Notes under the pieces: model-generated
Told to the model about the DNA's origin: nothing
The model's input: only the letters and a program-made list of their open reading frames with translations
Databases searched by the model: none
Position numbers and translations under genes: made by a program
Source: Pseudochelatococcus lubricantis
Lineage (GTDB): Bacteria > Pseudomonadota > Alphaproteobacteria > Rhizobiales > Beijerinckiaceae
DNA: 64,000 nt
Assembly (NCBI RefSeq): GCF_042432495.1
Contig: NZ_JBHLXC010000001.1
Span: 1 to 64,000 of the forward strand
Direction: 5' to 3'
Shown here: in pieces, positions 35,867 to 44,250 of the stretch
Position numbering within the stretch: the stretch's first letter is position 1
Layout: each line of letters starts with the position of its first letter

Positions 35867-36696
35867 AGCATCCGGAAACATTTCACGATCTGATCGGCCT
35901 CGACCTCGGCACGCAGGAGATCGGCTGGACCGAGAAGGACGCGATCCTCTATGCCCTGGCCTGCGGGGCGAGGGCGCACGAACTCGATCTGGTCTATGAG
36001 CGCGACCTGCGGCCTCTGCCCGGCCTTGTAAGCGCGCTCGGCTTGTGGGCGGTGGAGCGGTGCGGCGATCTGGGCGTATACGACCGGAAGAAGTCGCTAC
36101 ATGTGTCCCAGGGGATTGATATCCACGCGCACGAGGGCGGCGCATTTCTGCCGCGCAGTGCACGTTTTCCCGCTCGGGCACGGGTCGCGGCGGTATGGGA
36201 CAAAGGCAAGGCTACCATCGTCGAGATCGAGGTCACCAGCGTATTCTTCAGCGCCACCTATTCCATATTCCTGCCCGGCATCGGGGGCTGGGGAGGGCTG
36301 AACGCGCCTGCTCCCGCCAAAGCGGACGCATTGCCCGCGCTGGCGCCGCTGGCCGAGTACGCGACATCGCCAGAGCAGGCGGTGCTTTATCGGCTGACCG
36401 GAGATCTGCATCCGGTGCACGTCGATCCCGAGATAGCACGCGGCTACGGCTTCGATCGGCCGATCCTGCACGGGCTGTGCACGCTTGGCATAGCGCTGAA
36501 ACTGCTGGGGCCGGCGTTCGGCGATCATCCAGCCGCGTTGCAGGCCGCGACCGCGCGCCTGAGTTCACCTGTGTTGCCCGGTGATGTCCTGACGCTGCGC
36601 GCCGCGCCGCAGGAGGGAGGCGTGGCGTTCGACGTCGTCGTAGGAGATCGGCAGGTGCTCAAGGACGGCTGGGCCCGCTACGCGCCTGGAAGCTGA
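35863..36696 (+). CDS. MaoC-like (R)-enoyl-CoA hydratase
   Basis: A 277-aa double hot-dog protein resembling the hydratase-2 domain of peroxisomal multifunctional enzyme 2. The motif is LTGDLHPVHVDPEIARGYGF, then PILHGLCT. The catalytic Asp and His are retained, although the usual Asn of GDxNPxH is His. The N-terminal hot-dog supports substrate binding. The ATG overlaps the preceding stop region by four bases and follows an A-rich stretch. It hydrates a 2-enoyl-CoA in the pathway and may compensate for the altered crotonase upstream. Confidence 0.85.
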   Translation: MKHPETFHDLIGLDLGTQEIGWTEKDAILYALACGARAHELDLVYERDLRPLPGLVSALGLWAVERCGDLGVYDRKKSLHVSQGIDIHAHEGGAFLPRSARFPARARVAAVWDKGKATIVEIEVTSVFFSATYSIFLPGIGGWGGLNAPAPAKADALPALAPLAEYATSPEQAVLYRLTGDLHPVHVDPEIARGYGFDRPILHGLCTLGIALKLLGPAFGDHPAALQAATARLSSPVLPGDVLTLRAAPQEGGVAFDVVVGDRQVLKDGWARYAPGS

Positions 36697-36724
36697 AGCG
36701 ATTTCGGATTAGACGGAATCGCTT
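36696..36724 (+). terminator. stem-loop directly after the MaoC gene
   Basis: AAGCGATTTC and GGAATCGCTT pair over 10 bases (one G-U in RNA) around a 9-base loop, starting at the last base of the stop codon. It could end the TetR-controlled operon before the Liv importer genes, though no T-run follows. The sequence style resembles intergenic palindromes common in Hyphomicrobiales. Confidence 0.5.
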
Positions 36725-36828
36725 GATCAATAAGAAATCCTTAAAAATCAAAAAATTAGAGGAATTTCGCGTTTTAACGAAAGCAGGGCGCCTCTAAAGA
36801 GCGATCAAACCAGAGAGGGAATATATAA

Positions 36829-38037
36829 ATGAAAAATTCCATTTGCAGGGCGGCCATGGTGTTCACGTTGGCGCTTTGGCCTCTTGGACATGCACTGGCC
36901 GACAGCATCAGGATCGGCGAGATGTCATCCTATTCCGCCAACCCGCAATCGACCGATGCCTATCGCAAGGGTTGGGAGCTGGCGGTCAAGGAGATCAATG
37001 CCGCTGGCGGCGTGCTCGGCAAGCCCCTTGAGGTCATCTCGCGCGACGATACGGGCAAGCCCGACGCCGGGCTGCGCGCCGCGCAGGAACTCGTGACCAA
37101 CGAGAAGGTCGCCTTGCTGACGGGTACCTATCTGTCGCATGTCGCGGTTGCGGTGGCGGATTTCGCCAACACCAACAAGATCTTCTTCCTCGTCGGCCAG
37201 CCGCAGAGCGATGCGCTGGTGTGGGAGAGGGGTAATCGTTACACGTTCCGTCTGTTCAACAGCAACCGCTCCCAGGTTCTGGCGCTGGCGAAGATGGCGG
37301 CCGAGCTGCCGGCGAAGCGCTGGGCGACGATCGCGCCGAACTATGAGTTCGGTCAGTCGGCGGTTGCCGGGTTCCGCCAGGAGCTGCAGCGTCTTCGTCC
37401 CGATGTCGAATTCGTCAACGAGCAATGGCCGGCTCTCGGCAAGCTGGAGGCCGGCGCAACCGTTCAGGCCATGATCGCAGCCCGCCCCGACGCGGTGTTC
37501 AATGCGACGTTCGGAGCCGATCTGGCGAAATTCGTTCGCGAGGGCAACATGCGCGGCCTGTTCGAGGGGCGCGAGGTCTTTTCGGTGCTGACGGGGCTGC
37601 CCGAGTATCTTGAGCCCCTGGGCAACGAGGCGCCGGCGGGTTGGATCGTTACCGGCTATCCGGCGGAGCAGGTCGACACGCCAGCACACAAGGCGTTCCG
37701 CGATGCCTACGAAAAAGCCTACGGTCTTTCGCCCAAGGTCGGTTCGCTGATCGGCTACAGCGAGATGCAGGCCATCAAGGCCATCATCGAGAAGGCGGGC
37801 AGCACGGACACCGAGGCCCTGATCGCCGCGGCGCGCGGGGTGAAGTTTGAAACACCTGTCGGCCCGCTGACGTTCCGGCCGCAGGATCATCAGTCGACGT
37901 TCGGCTTCTTCATCGGAAAGCTCGCCGTCGAGAACGGCAAGGGCAAGATGGTCGACTGGAAGTTCTACGACGGCGCCGACTATCAGTTGCCCGACGACGT
38001 CGTCAAGACGCTTCGTCCCCACGCAGCAACCCAGTAA
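36829..38037 (+). CDS. branched-chain amino acid-type ABC substrate-binding protein
   Basis: A 402-aa LivJ/LivK-type periplasmic binding protein (type 1 fold) with a Sec signal peptide (cleavage near residue 25, GHALADS). The mature start IRIGEMSSYSANP, the INAAGGVLGKPLEVISRDD stretch and YEFGQSAVAGF are family features. GAGAGGGA lies eight bases before the ATG. In catabolic clusters such binders often take up aromatic or carboxylate substrates rather than leucine. It is followed by permease and ATPase genes. Confidence 0.9.
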   Translation: MKNSICRAAMVFTLALWPLGHALADSIRIGEMSSYSANPQSTDAYRKGWELAVKEINAAGGVLGKPLEVISRDDTGKPDAGLRAAQELVTNEKVALLTGTYLSHVAVAVADFANTNKIFFLVGQPQSDALVWERGNRYTFRLFNSNRSQVLALAKMAAELPAKRWATIAPNYEFGQSAVAGFRQELQRLRPDVEFVNEQWPALGKLEAGATVQAMIAARPDAVFNATFGADLAKFVREGNMRGLFEGREVFSVLTGLPEYLEPLGNEAPAGWIVTGYPAEQVDTPAHKAFRDAYEKAYGLSPKVGSLIGYSEMQAIKAIIEKAGSTDTEALIAAARGVKFETPVGPLTFRPQDHQSTFGFFIGKLAVENGKGKMVDWKFYDGADYQLPDDVVKTLRPHAATQ

Positions 38038-38044
38038 CCGGCGA

Positions 38045-38072
38045 GGCGGCCGGTCGCACCGACATGGCCGCC
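38045..38072 (+). terminator. stem-loop between Liv binding protein and permease genes
   Basis: GGCGGCC pairs with GGCCGCC, and inside them GTCG pairs with CGAC, giving an 11-bp stem with a small bulge. It lies directly after the binding-protein stop and probably protects that part of the mRNA. Confidence 0.6.
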
Positions 38073-38170
38073 ACCCGTGCCGACAGACGCAAAACCCGCG
38101 CCCCCCGAGATGTGTCCGCGCGCGTTTCGCGACGGACGGGGTTTGTCCGCAGTGCCGAGGACCGAAGGTC

Positions 38171-40024
38171 ATGTATGACGCATCCACGCTGTTCGTTCAG
38201 CTTCTGAACGGCCTATCCTACTCATCGACGCTGTTCCTTGTCGCTTCGGGACTGGCGCTGATCTTCGGTGTCTCGAAGATCGTCAACTTCGCCCACGGTT
38301 CATTCTACATGCTGGGCGCCTATGTCGCCCTGACGGTGATCAGCATCATGCCGAACACCGCATATGGCTTCTGGGGCGGGGTGCTCATCGCCGCGCTGAT
38401 CGTGGGGGTGGTCGGCTGCCTGATCGAGGTCACGATCCTGCGGCGCATCTACAGCGCGCCGGAGGTGTTCCAGATCCTCGTCACCTTCGGACTGGTGCTG
38501 GTATTCCAGAACCTGATCTTCGAGTTCTGGGGGCCGGACGAGGTGCTTGCGCCGCGCGTGCCGGGCCTGCGCGGGGCGGTGACGATCTTCGGCGAGCGCA
38601 TCCCGCAGTACAATATCGTGCTGATCTTCGTGGGCCCGATCTTCCTCGGGCTGCTGTGGTGGCTTACCCACCGCACCCGCTGGGGCCGGCTGATCCGGGC
38701 GGCAACCCAGGATCGCGAGATGGTCGCCTCGCTCGGCGTGAACCAGACGACCCTGTTCACCGTCGTGTTCTTCATCGGCACCTTTCTGGCGGGGCTTGCG
38801 GGCGCGCTGCAGATCCCCAAGGAATCCGCCAATCTCCAGATGGATATCAACATCGTCGTCGACGCCTTCGTGATCGTGGTGATCGGCGGCATGGGCTCGA
38901 TCCTTGGTGCGTTCCTCGCCGCCGTGTTGGTGGGGGTGATCAATGCCTTCGGCGTCCTGTTCTTTCCGCAGGCGGTGTCGGTGCTGATCTTCCTCGTGAT
39001 GGTGCTGATCCTGATCTTCCGCCCCAACGGCCTCATGGGCGGACGCCTGATACCGCAGCGCCCGAGCGATCTGTCCATCGATCAGCCGTTCCGCCCGCAG
39101 TCGCGGCGCGCGCAGCAGGCGACGCTTGCCGTCATCCTCGCGCTGGCGCTGCTGCCCCTGCTGGCGCCGATCTACGTGGAGGTGATGATGACGGAGGTCT
39201 TCATCCTGGCTATATTCGCCAGCAGCCTGCACTTCCTTCTGTCGGTCGGCGGCATCGTCTCCTTCGGGCACGCCGCTTATTATGGGCTCGGTTCCTATGC
39301 GGCCGCGCTCGTGGCGACGCGCCTCGGCCTGCCGATGGGGGCGGGGATCGTGGCGGCGATGCTGGCCGCCGCGTTGGGCGGCGTGGTGTTCGGCTGGTTC
39401 TGCACCCGCCTCAGGGGTGTCTATCTCGCCATGCTGACGCTGGCGTTTGCGCAGATCCTGCACGCGCTGTCGGTGCAGATGGTGTCGTTCACCGGCGGTG
39501 ATAACGGCATCGTCGGTCTTGCCCGCCCCGCATGGCTGAATTCCCACGTCGCCTACTACTATCTGGCGCTCGGCGCGGTGGTGGTTGCTACCTATCTGAT
39601 GCGGCGGGCGCTCTACGCACCCTTCGGCTACGCATTTCGATCCGGCCGTGACTCGCTGCCGCGCTCCGCCGCGATCGGCATCAACGTCGCCCTCATCCAG
39701 TGGGGCGCCTTTGTTCTGGCGGGCGCCTTCGCCGGGCTTGCGGGCGCGTTGATGGCCTATCACCGCGGTTCCGTCTTCCCGACGGATTTCTCCGTCGCGA
39801 CTACGGTCGATGCGCTGGTGATGGTGCTGGTGGGCGGGGTGCAGTCCGTCAGCGGGCCGCTGATCGGCGCCCTTGGCTATCACATCGTCTCGGTCGAGTT
39901 GATCCGCAACCTCTCCGACTACTGGCGGCTGATACTCGGCATCTTCATCATCCTGTTCGTGCTCAAGATGCCTCAGGGGATCGTCGGCGCGTTCATGGGC
40001 CGCTTCGGAAAGGGTGAGAGATGA
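38171..40024 (+). CDS. fused LivH-LivM branched-chain ABC permease
   Basis: A 617-aa membrane protein joining both permease subunits. Residues 1 to about 295 resemble LivH (ASGLALIFGVSKIVNFAHGS, IGGMGSILGAFLAAVLVG). Residues from about 315 resemble LivM (SVGGIVSFGHAAYYGLGSY, LRGVYLAMLTLAFAQIL). The linker is the hydrophilic stretch QRPSDLSIDQPFRPQSRRA. Separate LivH and LivM are about 290-300 and 310-420 aa, so the length fits a direct fusion with no loss of either half. Its stop overlaps livG by ATGA. Confidence 0.88.
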   Translation: MYDASTLFVQLLNGLSYSSTLFLVASGLALIFGVSKIVNFAHGSFYMLGAYVALTVISIMPNTAYGFWGGVLIAALIVGVVGCLIEVTILRRIYSAPEVFQILVTFGLVLVFQNLIFEFWGPDEVLAPRVPGLRGAVTIFGERIPQYNIVLIFVGPIFLGLLWWLTHRTRWGRLIRAATQDREMVASLGVNQTTLFTVVFFIGTFLAGLAGALQIPKESANLQMDINIVVDAFVIVVIGGMGSILGAFLAAVLVGVINAFGVLFFPQAVSVLIFLVMVLILIFRPNGLMGGRLIPQRPSDLSIDQPFRPQSRRAQQATLAVILALALLPLLAPIYVEVMMTEVFILAIFASSLHFLLSVGGIVSFGHAAYYGLGSYAAALVATRLGLPMGAGIVAAMLAAALGGVVFGWFCTRLRGVYLAMLTLAFAQILHALSVQMVSFTGGDNGIVGLARPAWLNSHVAYYYLALGAVVVATYLMRRALYAPFGYAFRSGRDSLPRSAAIGINVALIQWGAFVLAGAFAGLAGALMAYHRGSVFPTDFSVATTVDALVMVLVGGVQSVSGPLIGALGYHIVSVELIRNLSDYWRLILGIFIILFVLKMPQGIVGAFMGRFGKGER

Positions 40025-40791
40025 GCACTCTGACAGTCAACGGTATCAGCAAGTCGTTCTATGGCGTCAAGGCGGTGCAGGGCGTGTCCTTCGAGATCGG
40101 TCCGGGCCAGATAATGGCGCTGATCGGGCCGAATGGTGCCGGCAAGTCGACCTGCTTCAACATGCTGAACGGCCAGCTTCGCCCTGATACCGGTTCAGTG
40201 ACCTTCGGCGGGCACGACATCACCGGCAGTGCTCCGAGCGAGATATGGCGCCATGGGGTCGGGCGCACTTTTCAGATCGCGCAGACCTTCGGCTCGATGA
40301 CAGTGCGCGAGAATGTGCAGATGGTGCTGCATTCGGTCAATCGCCGCCTGTGGGGGCTTTGGTCGCCGCTCATGGCGGGCTATGCCGCGGAGGCGGATGA
40401 GCTTTTGGAGGCGGTCGGCATGCAGGAACAAGCCGATCGAGCCTGCTGCGTTCTGGCTTATGGCGACGTGAAGCGGCTGGAGCTGGCGATGGCTCTCGCT
40501 AATCGCCCGCGGCTTCTGCTGATGGACGAGCCGACCGCGGGCATGGCGCCCAAGGAGCGTAACGAACTGATGAGCCTCACGGCCCGTTTGGTGACTGAGC
40601 GCGGCCTGTCGGTTCTTTTCACCGAGCACAGTGTCGATGTCGTGTTCGAGCATGCGAACACGGTCGTGGTGATGTCGCGTGGCCAGTTGATCGCCAGGGG
40701 AACTCCCGAGGAAATTCGCGAGGATCCGTTGGTACAGGAGGTCTATCTGGGCAGTGGCGCTTTCCTCGAAACATCGGGTATCGGACAATGA
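40021..40791 (+). CDS. livG: ABC transporter ATP-binding protein, LivG type
   Basis: A 256-aa ATPase with Walker A GPNGAGKST, Q-loop TFQIAQTFGSM, a signature region VLAYGDVKRLELAMAL (the non-canonical form usual in LivG), Walker B LLLMDEPTAGM and switch FTEHSVD. It pairs with LivF to power the fused permease. ATGA overlaps exist on both sides. Confidence 0.9.
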   Translation: MSTLTVNGISKSFYGVKAVQGVSFEIGPGQIMALIGPNGAGKSTCFNMLNGQLRPDTGSVTFGGHDITGSAPSEIWRHGVGRTFQIAQTFGSMTVRENVQMVLHSVNRRLWGLWSPLMAGYAAEADELLEAVGMQEQADRACCVLAYGDVKRLELAMALANRPRLLLMDEPTAGMAPKERNELMSLTARLVTERGLSVLFTEHSVDVVFEHANTVVVMSRGQLIARGTPEEIREDPLVQEVYLGSGAFLETSGIGQ

Positions 40792-41501
40792 ACACACCAA
40801 TACTGGAAGTGAACGGTCTGAATGCGTCCTATGGGCGAGCCCAGATCCTGTTCGACGTGAGTCTCAAGGTCCATCCCAACGAGGTCGTCGCCGTCATGGG
40901 GCGTAACGGGGCCGGAAAGTCGACGACCTTTAAGGCGATCATGGGCCATCTGCGCAACCGTTCAGGTTCGGTGCGACTGCGCGGCGAGCAGATCGAGAAG
41001 CTGCCGGTCTATCAGGTAGCCCGGCGCGGCCTCGGCTTCGTCCCTGAGGACCGGCGTATATTCTCGGAGCTGACGGTGCTTGAGAATCTCGACCTCGGGC
41101 GCCAGCCTCCGCGCGACGGCGCCGCGACATGGACGATTGAGACGCTGTTCGAGGTGTTCCCGAACCTCGCCGCGATGCCGCATCGCCCCGGTTCGGACAT
41201 GAGCGGCGGCGAACAGCAGATGCTCACCATCGCGCGCACCCTGATGGGCAATCCCTATCTCGTGCTTCTCGACGAACCCTCCGAGGGCGTGGCGCCAGTG
41301 ATCGTCGAGCGTCTGGCGCGCCTCATCCTCGATCTCAAGGCACAGGGGCTGACGATCCTGCTCTCCGAACAGAACCTCGCTTTCGCGGCAGCGCTGGCGG
41401 ATCGCGTGTATGTGCTCGACCGCGGGCAAATCGTCTTCGACGGTACCATGGCGGAACTCTCGGCCAACGAGGCTGTCTGCCGCGCTTATCTGACGATGTA
41501 G
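40788..41501 (+). CDS. livF: ABC transporter ATP-binding protein, LivF type
   Basis: A 237-aa ATPase with Walker A GRNGAGKST, Q-loop FVPEDRRIF, signature MSGGEQQMLTIARTL, Walker B VLLDEPSEGV and switch LLSEQNL. The PEDR and SEGVAP patterns are typical of LivF. It is the last transporter gene; a catabolic acyl-CoA dehydrogenase follows after 13 bases. Confidence 0.9.
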   Translation: MNTPILEVNGLNASYGRAQILFDVSLKVHPNEVVAVMGRNGAGKSTTFKAIMGHLRNRSGSVRLRGEQIEKLPVYQVARRGLGFVPEDRRIFSELTVLENLDLGRQPPRDGAATWTIETLFEVFPNLAAMPHRPGSDMSGGEQQMLTIARTLMGNPYLVLLDEPSEGVAPVIVERLARLILDLKAQGLTILLSEQNLAFAAALADRVYVLDRGQIVFDGTMAELSANEAVCRAYLTM

Positions 41502-41514
41502 GAAGGAAAACGCA

Positions 41515-42708
41515 ATGTCCGATCACGAAATCTCCGCCCACGACGCCGCTGCCGACGAGGTTTCCGCTATCGTCGAGGGCGTGCGGCAATTCGTGCGCCG
41601 CGAGATCGCGCCCCGCGTCGCACGGCTGGAGGAAGCCGACGGTTTTCCGCAGGACGTCGTCGACGCCATGGCCGGGCTTGGCCTGTTCGGCATGGTCATC
41701 CCCGAAAGCCACGGCGGGCTCGACCTTCCGCTCGCGGATTATGTGGCGATCATGGAGGAGCTGGCGGCGGGCTGGTCCGCGATGCCCAGTTTCCTCAACA
41801 GCCACTGCACTGTGGCACGGTTGATCGCGCTTTACGGCACCGAGGCGCAGAAGGCGCGCTACCTGCCGCAACTGGCCGACGGGTCGCGGCGCGGCGCGAT
41901 CGTGCTGACGGAGCCTTCGGCCGGTTCCGATCTGAAGCAGATCCGCACCCAGGCGGTGCCGCAGCCTGACGGCAGCTATGTGCTGAACGGCCAGAAGACC
42001 TTCATCACCAACGGGCTGCGCGCCGGCCTGCACATCGTCCTCGCACGCGCGCCCGCCGTCGACGGAAAGGGGCCGATCAGCCTCTTCATCGTCGAGCCGG
42101 AAACGCCGGGCTTCGAGGTGACGCGCGTCATCGACAAGATGGGGTTCAAGCACGTCGATACGGCGGAACTGCGCTTCGATGACGTTCGCCTCGGGGCGGA
42201 CGCCCTGCTCGGCGGGGAGACGGGCAAGGGGCTGCCGCAGGTGCTGTCGATGCTCGAAACCGGCAGGCTCGCCATGGCGGGGACGGCGCTTGGCATGGCG
42301 CGCCAGGCGTTGTCGATCGCCCTGCAATACGCCAAGGACCGGGAAGCCTTCGGCCAGCCGATCGCGGGGCATCAGGCGGTTCAGATCCACCTGGCCAACA
42401 TGGCGACCCAGCTCGTCGCGGCGCGGGCGCTGCTCGGGGAGGCGTTGCGCCACAAGGCACGATACGGGCGCGCGGACATGTTCGCCTCCATGGCGAAGCT
42501 TTTCGCCACCGAAACCACCATGCAGATCACCCAGGATGCCATGCGCGTGCTGGGCGGCTATGGCTATGTCGCTGAGTTTCCCATCGAGCGCCTTTACCGC
42601 GAGGCGCCCATCTACGTGCTGACCGAGGGCACTAACGAGATCCAGCGCATCATCATCGCACGCGAGATGATCAAGGCCGACGGACCCGAGCGACTCGGCC
42701 TCGTATGA
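41515..42708 (+). CDS. acyl-CoA dehydrogenase
   Basis: A 397-aa FAD enzyme of the acyl-CoA dehydrogenase family. The order is an N-terminal helical domain, a beta-domain with LTEPSAGSDLKQIRTQA and a C-terminal helical domain ending ERLYREAPIYVLTEGTNEIQ. The catalytic base is probably E371 in TEGTNE. It oxidises an acyl-CoA to the 2-enoyl-CoA and passes electrons to ETF. AAGGAAAA precedes the ATG. It lies between the Liv importer and CoA ligase, supporting a CoA-dependent route for the imported acid. Confidence 0.9.
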   Translation: MSDHEISAHDAAADEVSAIVEGVRQFVRREIAPRVARLEEADGFPQDVVDAMAGLGLFGMVIPESHGGLDLPLADYVAIMEELAAGWSAMPSFLNSHCTVARLIALYGTEAQKARYLPQLADGSRRGAIVLTEPSAGSDLKQIRTQAVPQPDGSYVLNGQKTFITNGLRAGLHIVLARAPAVDGKGPISLFIVEPETPGFEVTRVIDKMGFKHVDTAELRFDDVRLGADALLGGETGKGLPQVLSMLETGRLAMAGTALGMARQALSIALQYAKDREAFGQPIAGHQAVQIHLANMATQLVAARALLGEALRHKARYGRADMFASMAKLFATETTMQITQDAMRVLGGYGYVAEFPIERLYREAPIYVLTEGTNEIQRIIIAREMIKADGPERLGLV

Positions 42709-42750
42709 GCGGCCGGCAAATGATCAGCCGGCAAGTGATCAGCCGGCAAG
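42706..42750 (+). repeat. three tandem 15-bp units spanning a stop codon
   Basis: Two identical units TGATCAGCCGGCAAG (42721 and 42736) follow a degenerate unit TGAGCGGCCGGCAAA that begins with the acyl-CoA dehydrogenase stop codon. Each unit starts with TGA in the same frame, giving three consecutive in-frame stops. The array ends just before the CoA ligase ribosome binding site. Confidence 0.8.
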
Positions 42751-42760
42751 GAGCAGGAGC

Positions 42761-44248
42761 ATGAATTTTACCGATATCGTCTCGCCGGTGCTGCGCCATG
42801 CAGCCGCGCGGCCCGATCACCCCGCTTTCGTGTTCAACAATGAGATCACGTCCTATGGGGCGCTGGTGGATGAGGGGCGCCGGGCCGCGACCGCGTTGCT
42901 GGATGCCGGCATCCAGAAGGGCGATCGTGTTGCCGTGTTGTCCGCGAACCGGCCCGAGATCTTCTCGCTCTACCTGGGCATGGCCATGATCGGCGCCGCC
43001 ATCGTGCCCGTGAACGCGGATTTCGCCCCTCATGAAATCCGCTATATCCTCGATCACTGCGGGGCGAAGCTGCTGATTGAGGCCGACGAACTGACGCCGA
43101 CGGTCGAGCGTGCCGTCGAGGAGCTGGAGCCCGCTCCCCTGCGCGAGACCTTCGACGGATTTCTCGCGCGGGCCAGGGCAGCCGAGCCCTGTATGGAGCC
43201 GCAAGCGGCGGCGGGGAATGATCTCGTCCTCCTGTGCTACACATCGGGCACGACCTCCACGCCGAAGGGCGTCGCGGCGACCCATGCCAACGAGCTTGCG
43301 TCGGGCCTCGCTTACAGCGGCATGTGGTGCATCGGTCCCGAGGATCGCATCCTGGTGATGCTGCCGCTGACGTTCAGCTACGGCTTTCACGCCGCGACTT
43401 ACGTCGCCCTGCTGAGCGGCGCGACGGTGCTGCTCGCGCCGAAGTTCCATCCGCGCCTCGCGCTGGAGGCCATCGAGAACCTGCGGCCCACGGTATTTCT
43501 CGGCGTGCCGACGATGTACGCCATGATGGCCGACGTGGCGCGCAAGGACGGGCGGTGTTACGACGTTTCCTCGCTGCGGCTGTGCGCAGCCTCGGGGGCG
43601 GCGCTCAACGAGCAGATCGAGGCGGATTGCCGGCAGTCCATCGGCATCACGGTTCGCCCCTATTACGCGATGACGGAGGTGCGGCCGATCTTTTCATTCG
43701 ACCTGCGTCTGGCCAGCCAGCCGCCCGCGGGCTCGGTCGGCCGCCTGATCGCGCCGACCGAGATCCGCCTGGTCGACGACAAGGGCGCCGAGGTGCCGGG
43801 GGGCGAGGTGGGCGAGCTATGGGTGCGCGGCCCGAGCTTTTCGGGAGCGTACTACCGCGATCCGGTCCGCACCGCCGAGGCGATGACGGACGGATGGTTC
43901 CGCACCGGCGATCTGGTCGCATGCGAGGAGGGGAATTTCTTCATCGTCGGGCGCAACCGCGATCAGATCATCTCGGGCGGTGCCAAGATTGCACCCATCG
44001 AGGTCGAGAACGCGCTGCTCGCCCATCCCGGCATCGCCGCCGCGGCCGTGGTCGGCAGCCCCGATCCGGTTTTTGGGCAGGTGGTGAAGGCGGTCGTCGT
44101 CAAGGCCGATCCCGAATTGAACGAGGATGACGTTCTCGTCCATTGCCGCAGCTGCATCGCCGAATACAAGGTGCCGCGCATCGTCGCCTTCCTCGACGAG
44201 CTGCCCGTCGCGCCGTCGGGCAAGGTGCAGAAGTCCAAGCTGGTCTGA
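42761..44248 (+). CDS. AMP-dependent acyl-CoA synthetase/ligase
   Basis: A 495-aa ANL-superfamily enzyme that activates a carboxylic acid to its CoA thioester through an acyl-adenylate. The A3 phosphate loop is YTSGTTSTPKG, A5 is YYAMTE, A7 GWFRTGD and A8 near FIVGRNRDQIISGG. The catalytic lysine is in APSGKVQKSKL at the C-terminus. It lies 52 bp after the acyl-CoA dehydrogenase and just before an exporter-like gene. It is probably the entry step for the acid handled by the dehydrogenase and hydratases of this region. Confidence 0.9.
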   Translation: MNFTDIVSPVLRHAAARPDHPAFVFNNEITSYGALVDEGRRAATALLDAGIQKGDRVAVLSANRPEIFSLYLGMAMIGAAIVPVNADFAPHEIRYILDHCGAKLLIEADELTPTVERAVEELEPAPLRETFDGFLARARAAEPCMEPQAAAGNDLVLLCYTSGTTSTPKGVAATHANELASGLAYSGMWCIGPEDRILVMLPLTFSYGFHAATYVALLSGATVLLAPKFHPRLALEAIENLRPTVFLGVPTMYAMMADVARKDGRCYDVSSLRLCAASGAALNEQIEADCRQSIGITVRPYYAMTEVRPIFSFDLRLASQPPAGSVGRLIAPTEIRLVDDKGAEVPGGEVGELWVRGPSFSGAYYRDPVRTAEAMTDGWFRTGDLVACEEGNFFIVGRNRDQIISGGAKIAPIEVENALLAHPGIAAAAVVGSPDPVFGQVVKAVVVKADPELNEDDVLVHCRSCIAEYKVPRIVAFLDELPVAPSGKVQKSKLV

Positions 44249-44250
44249 CC

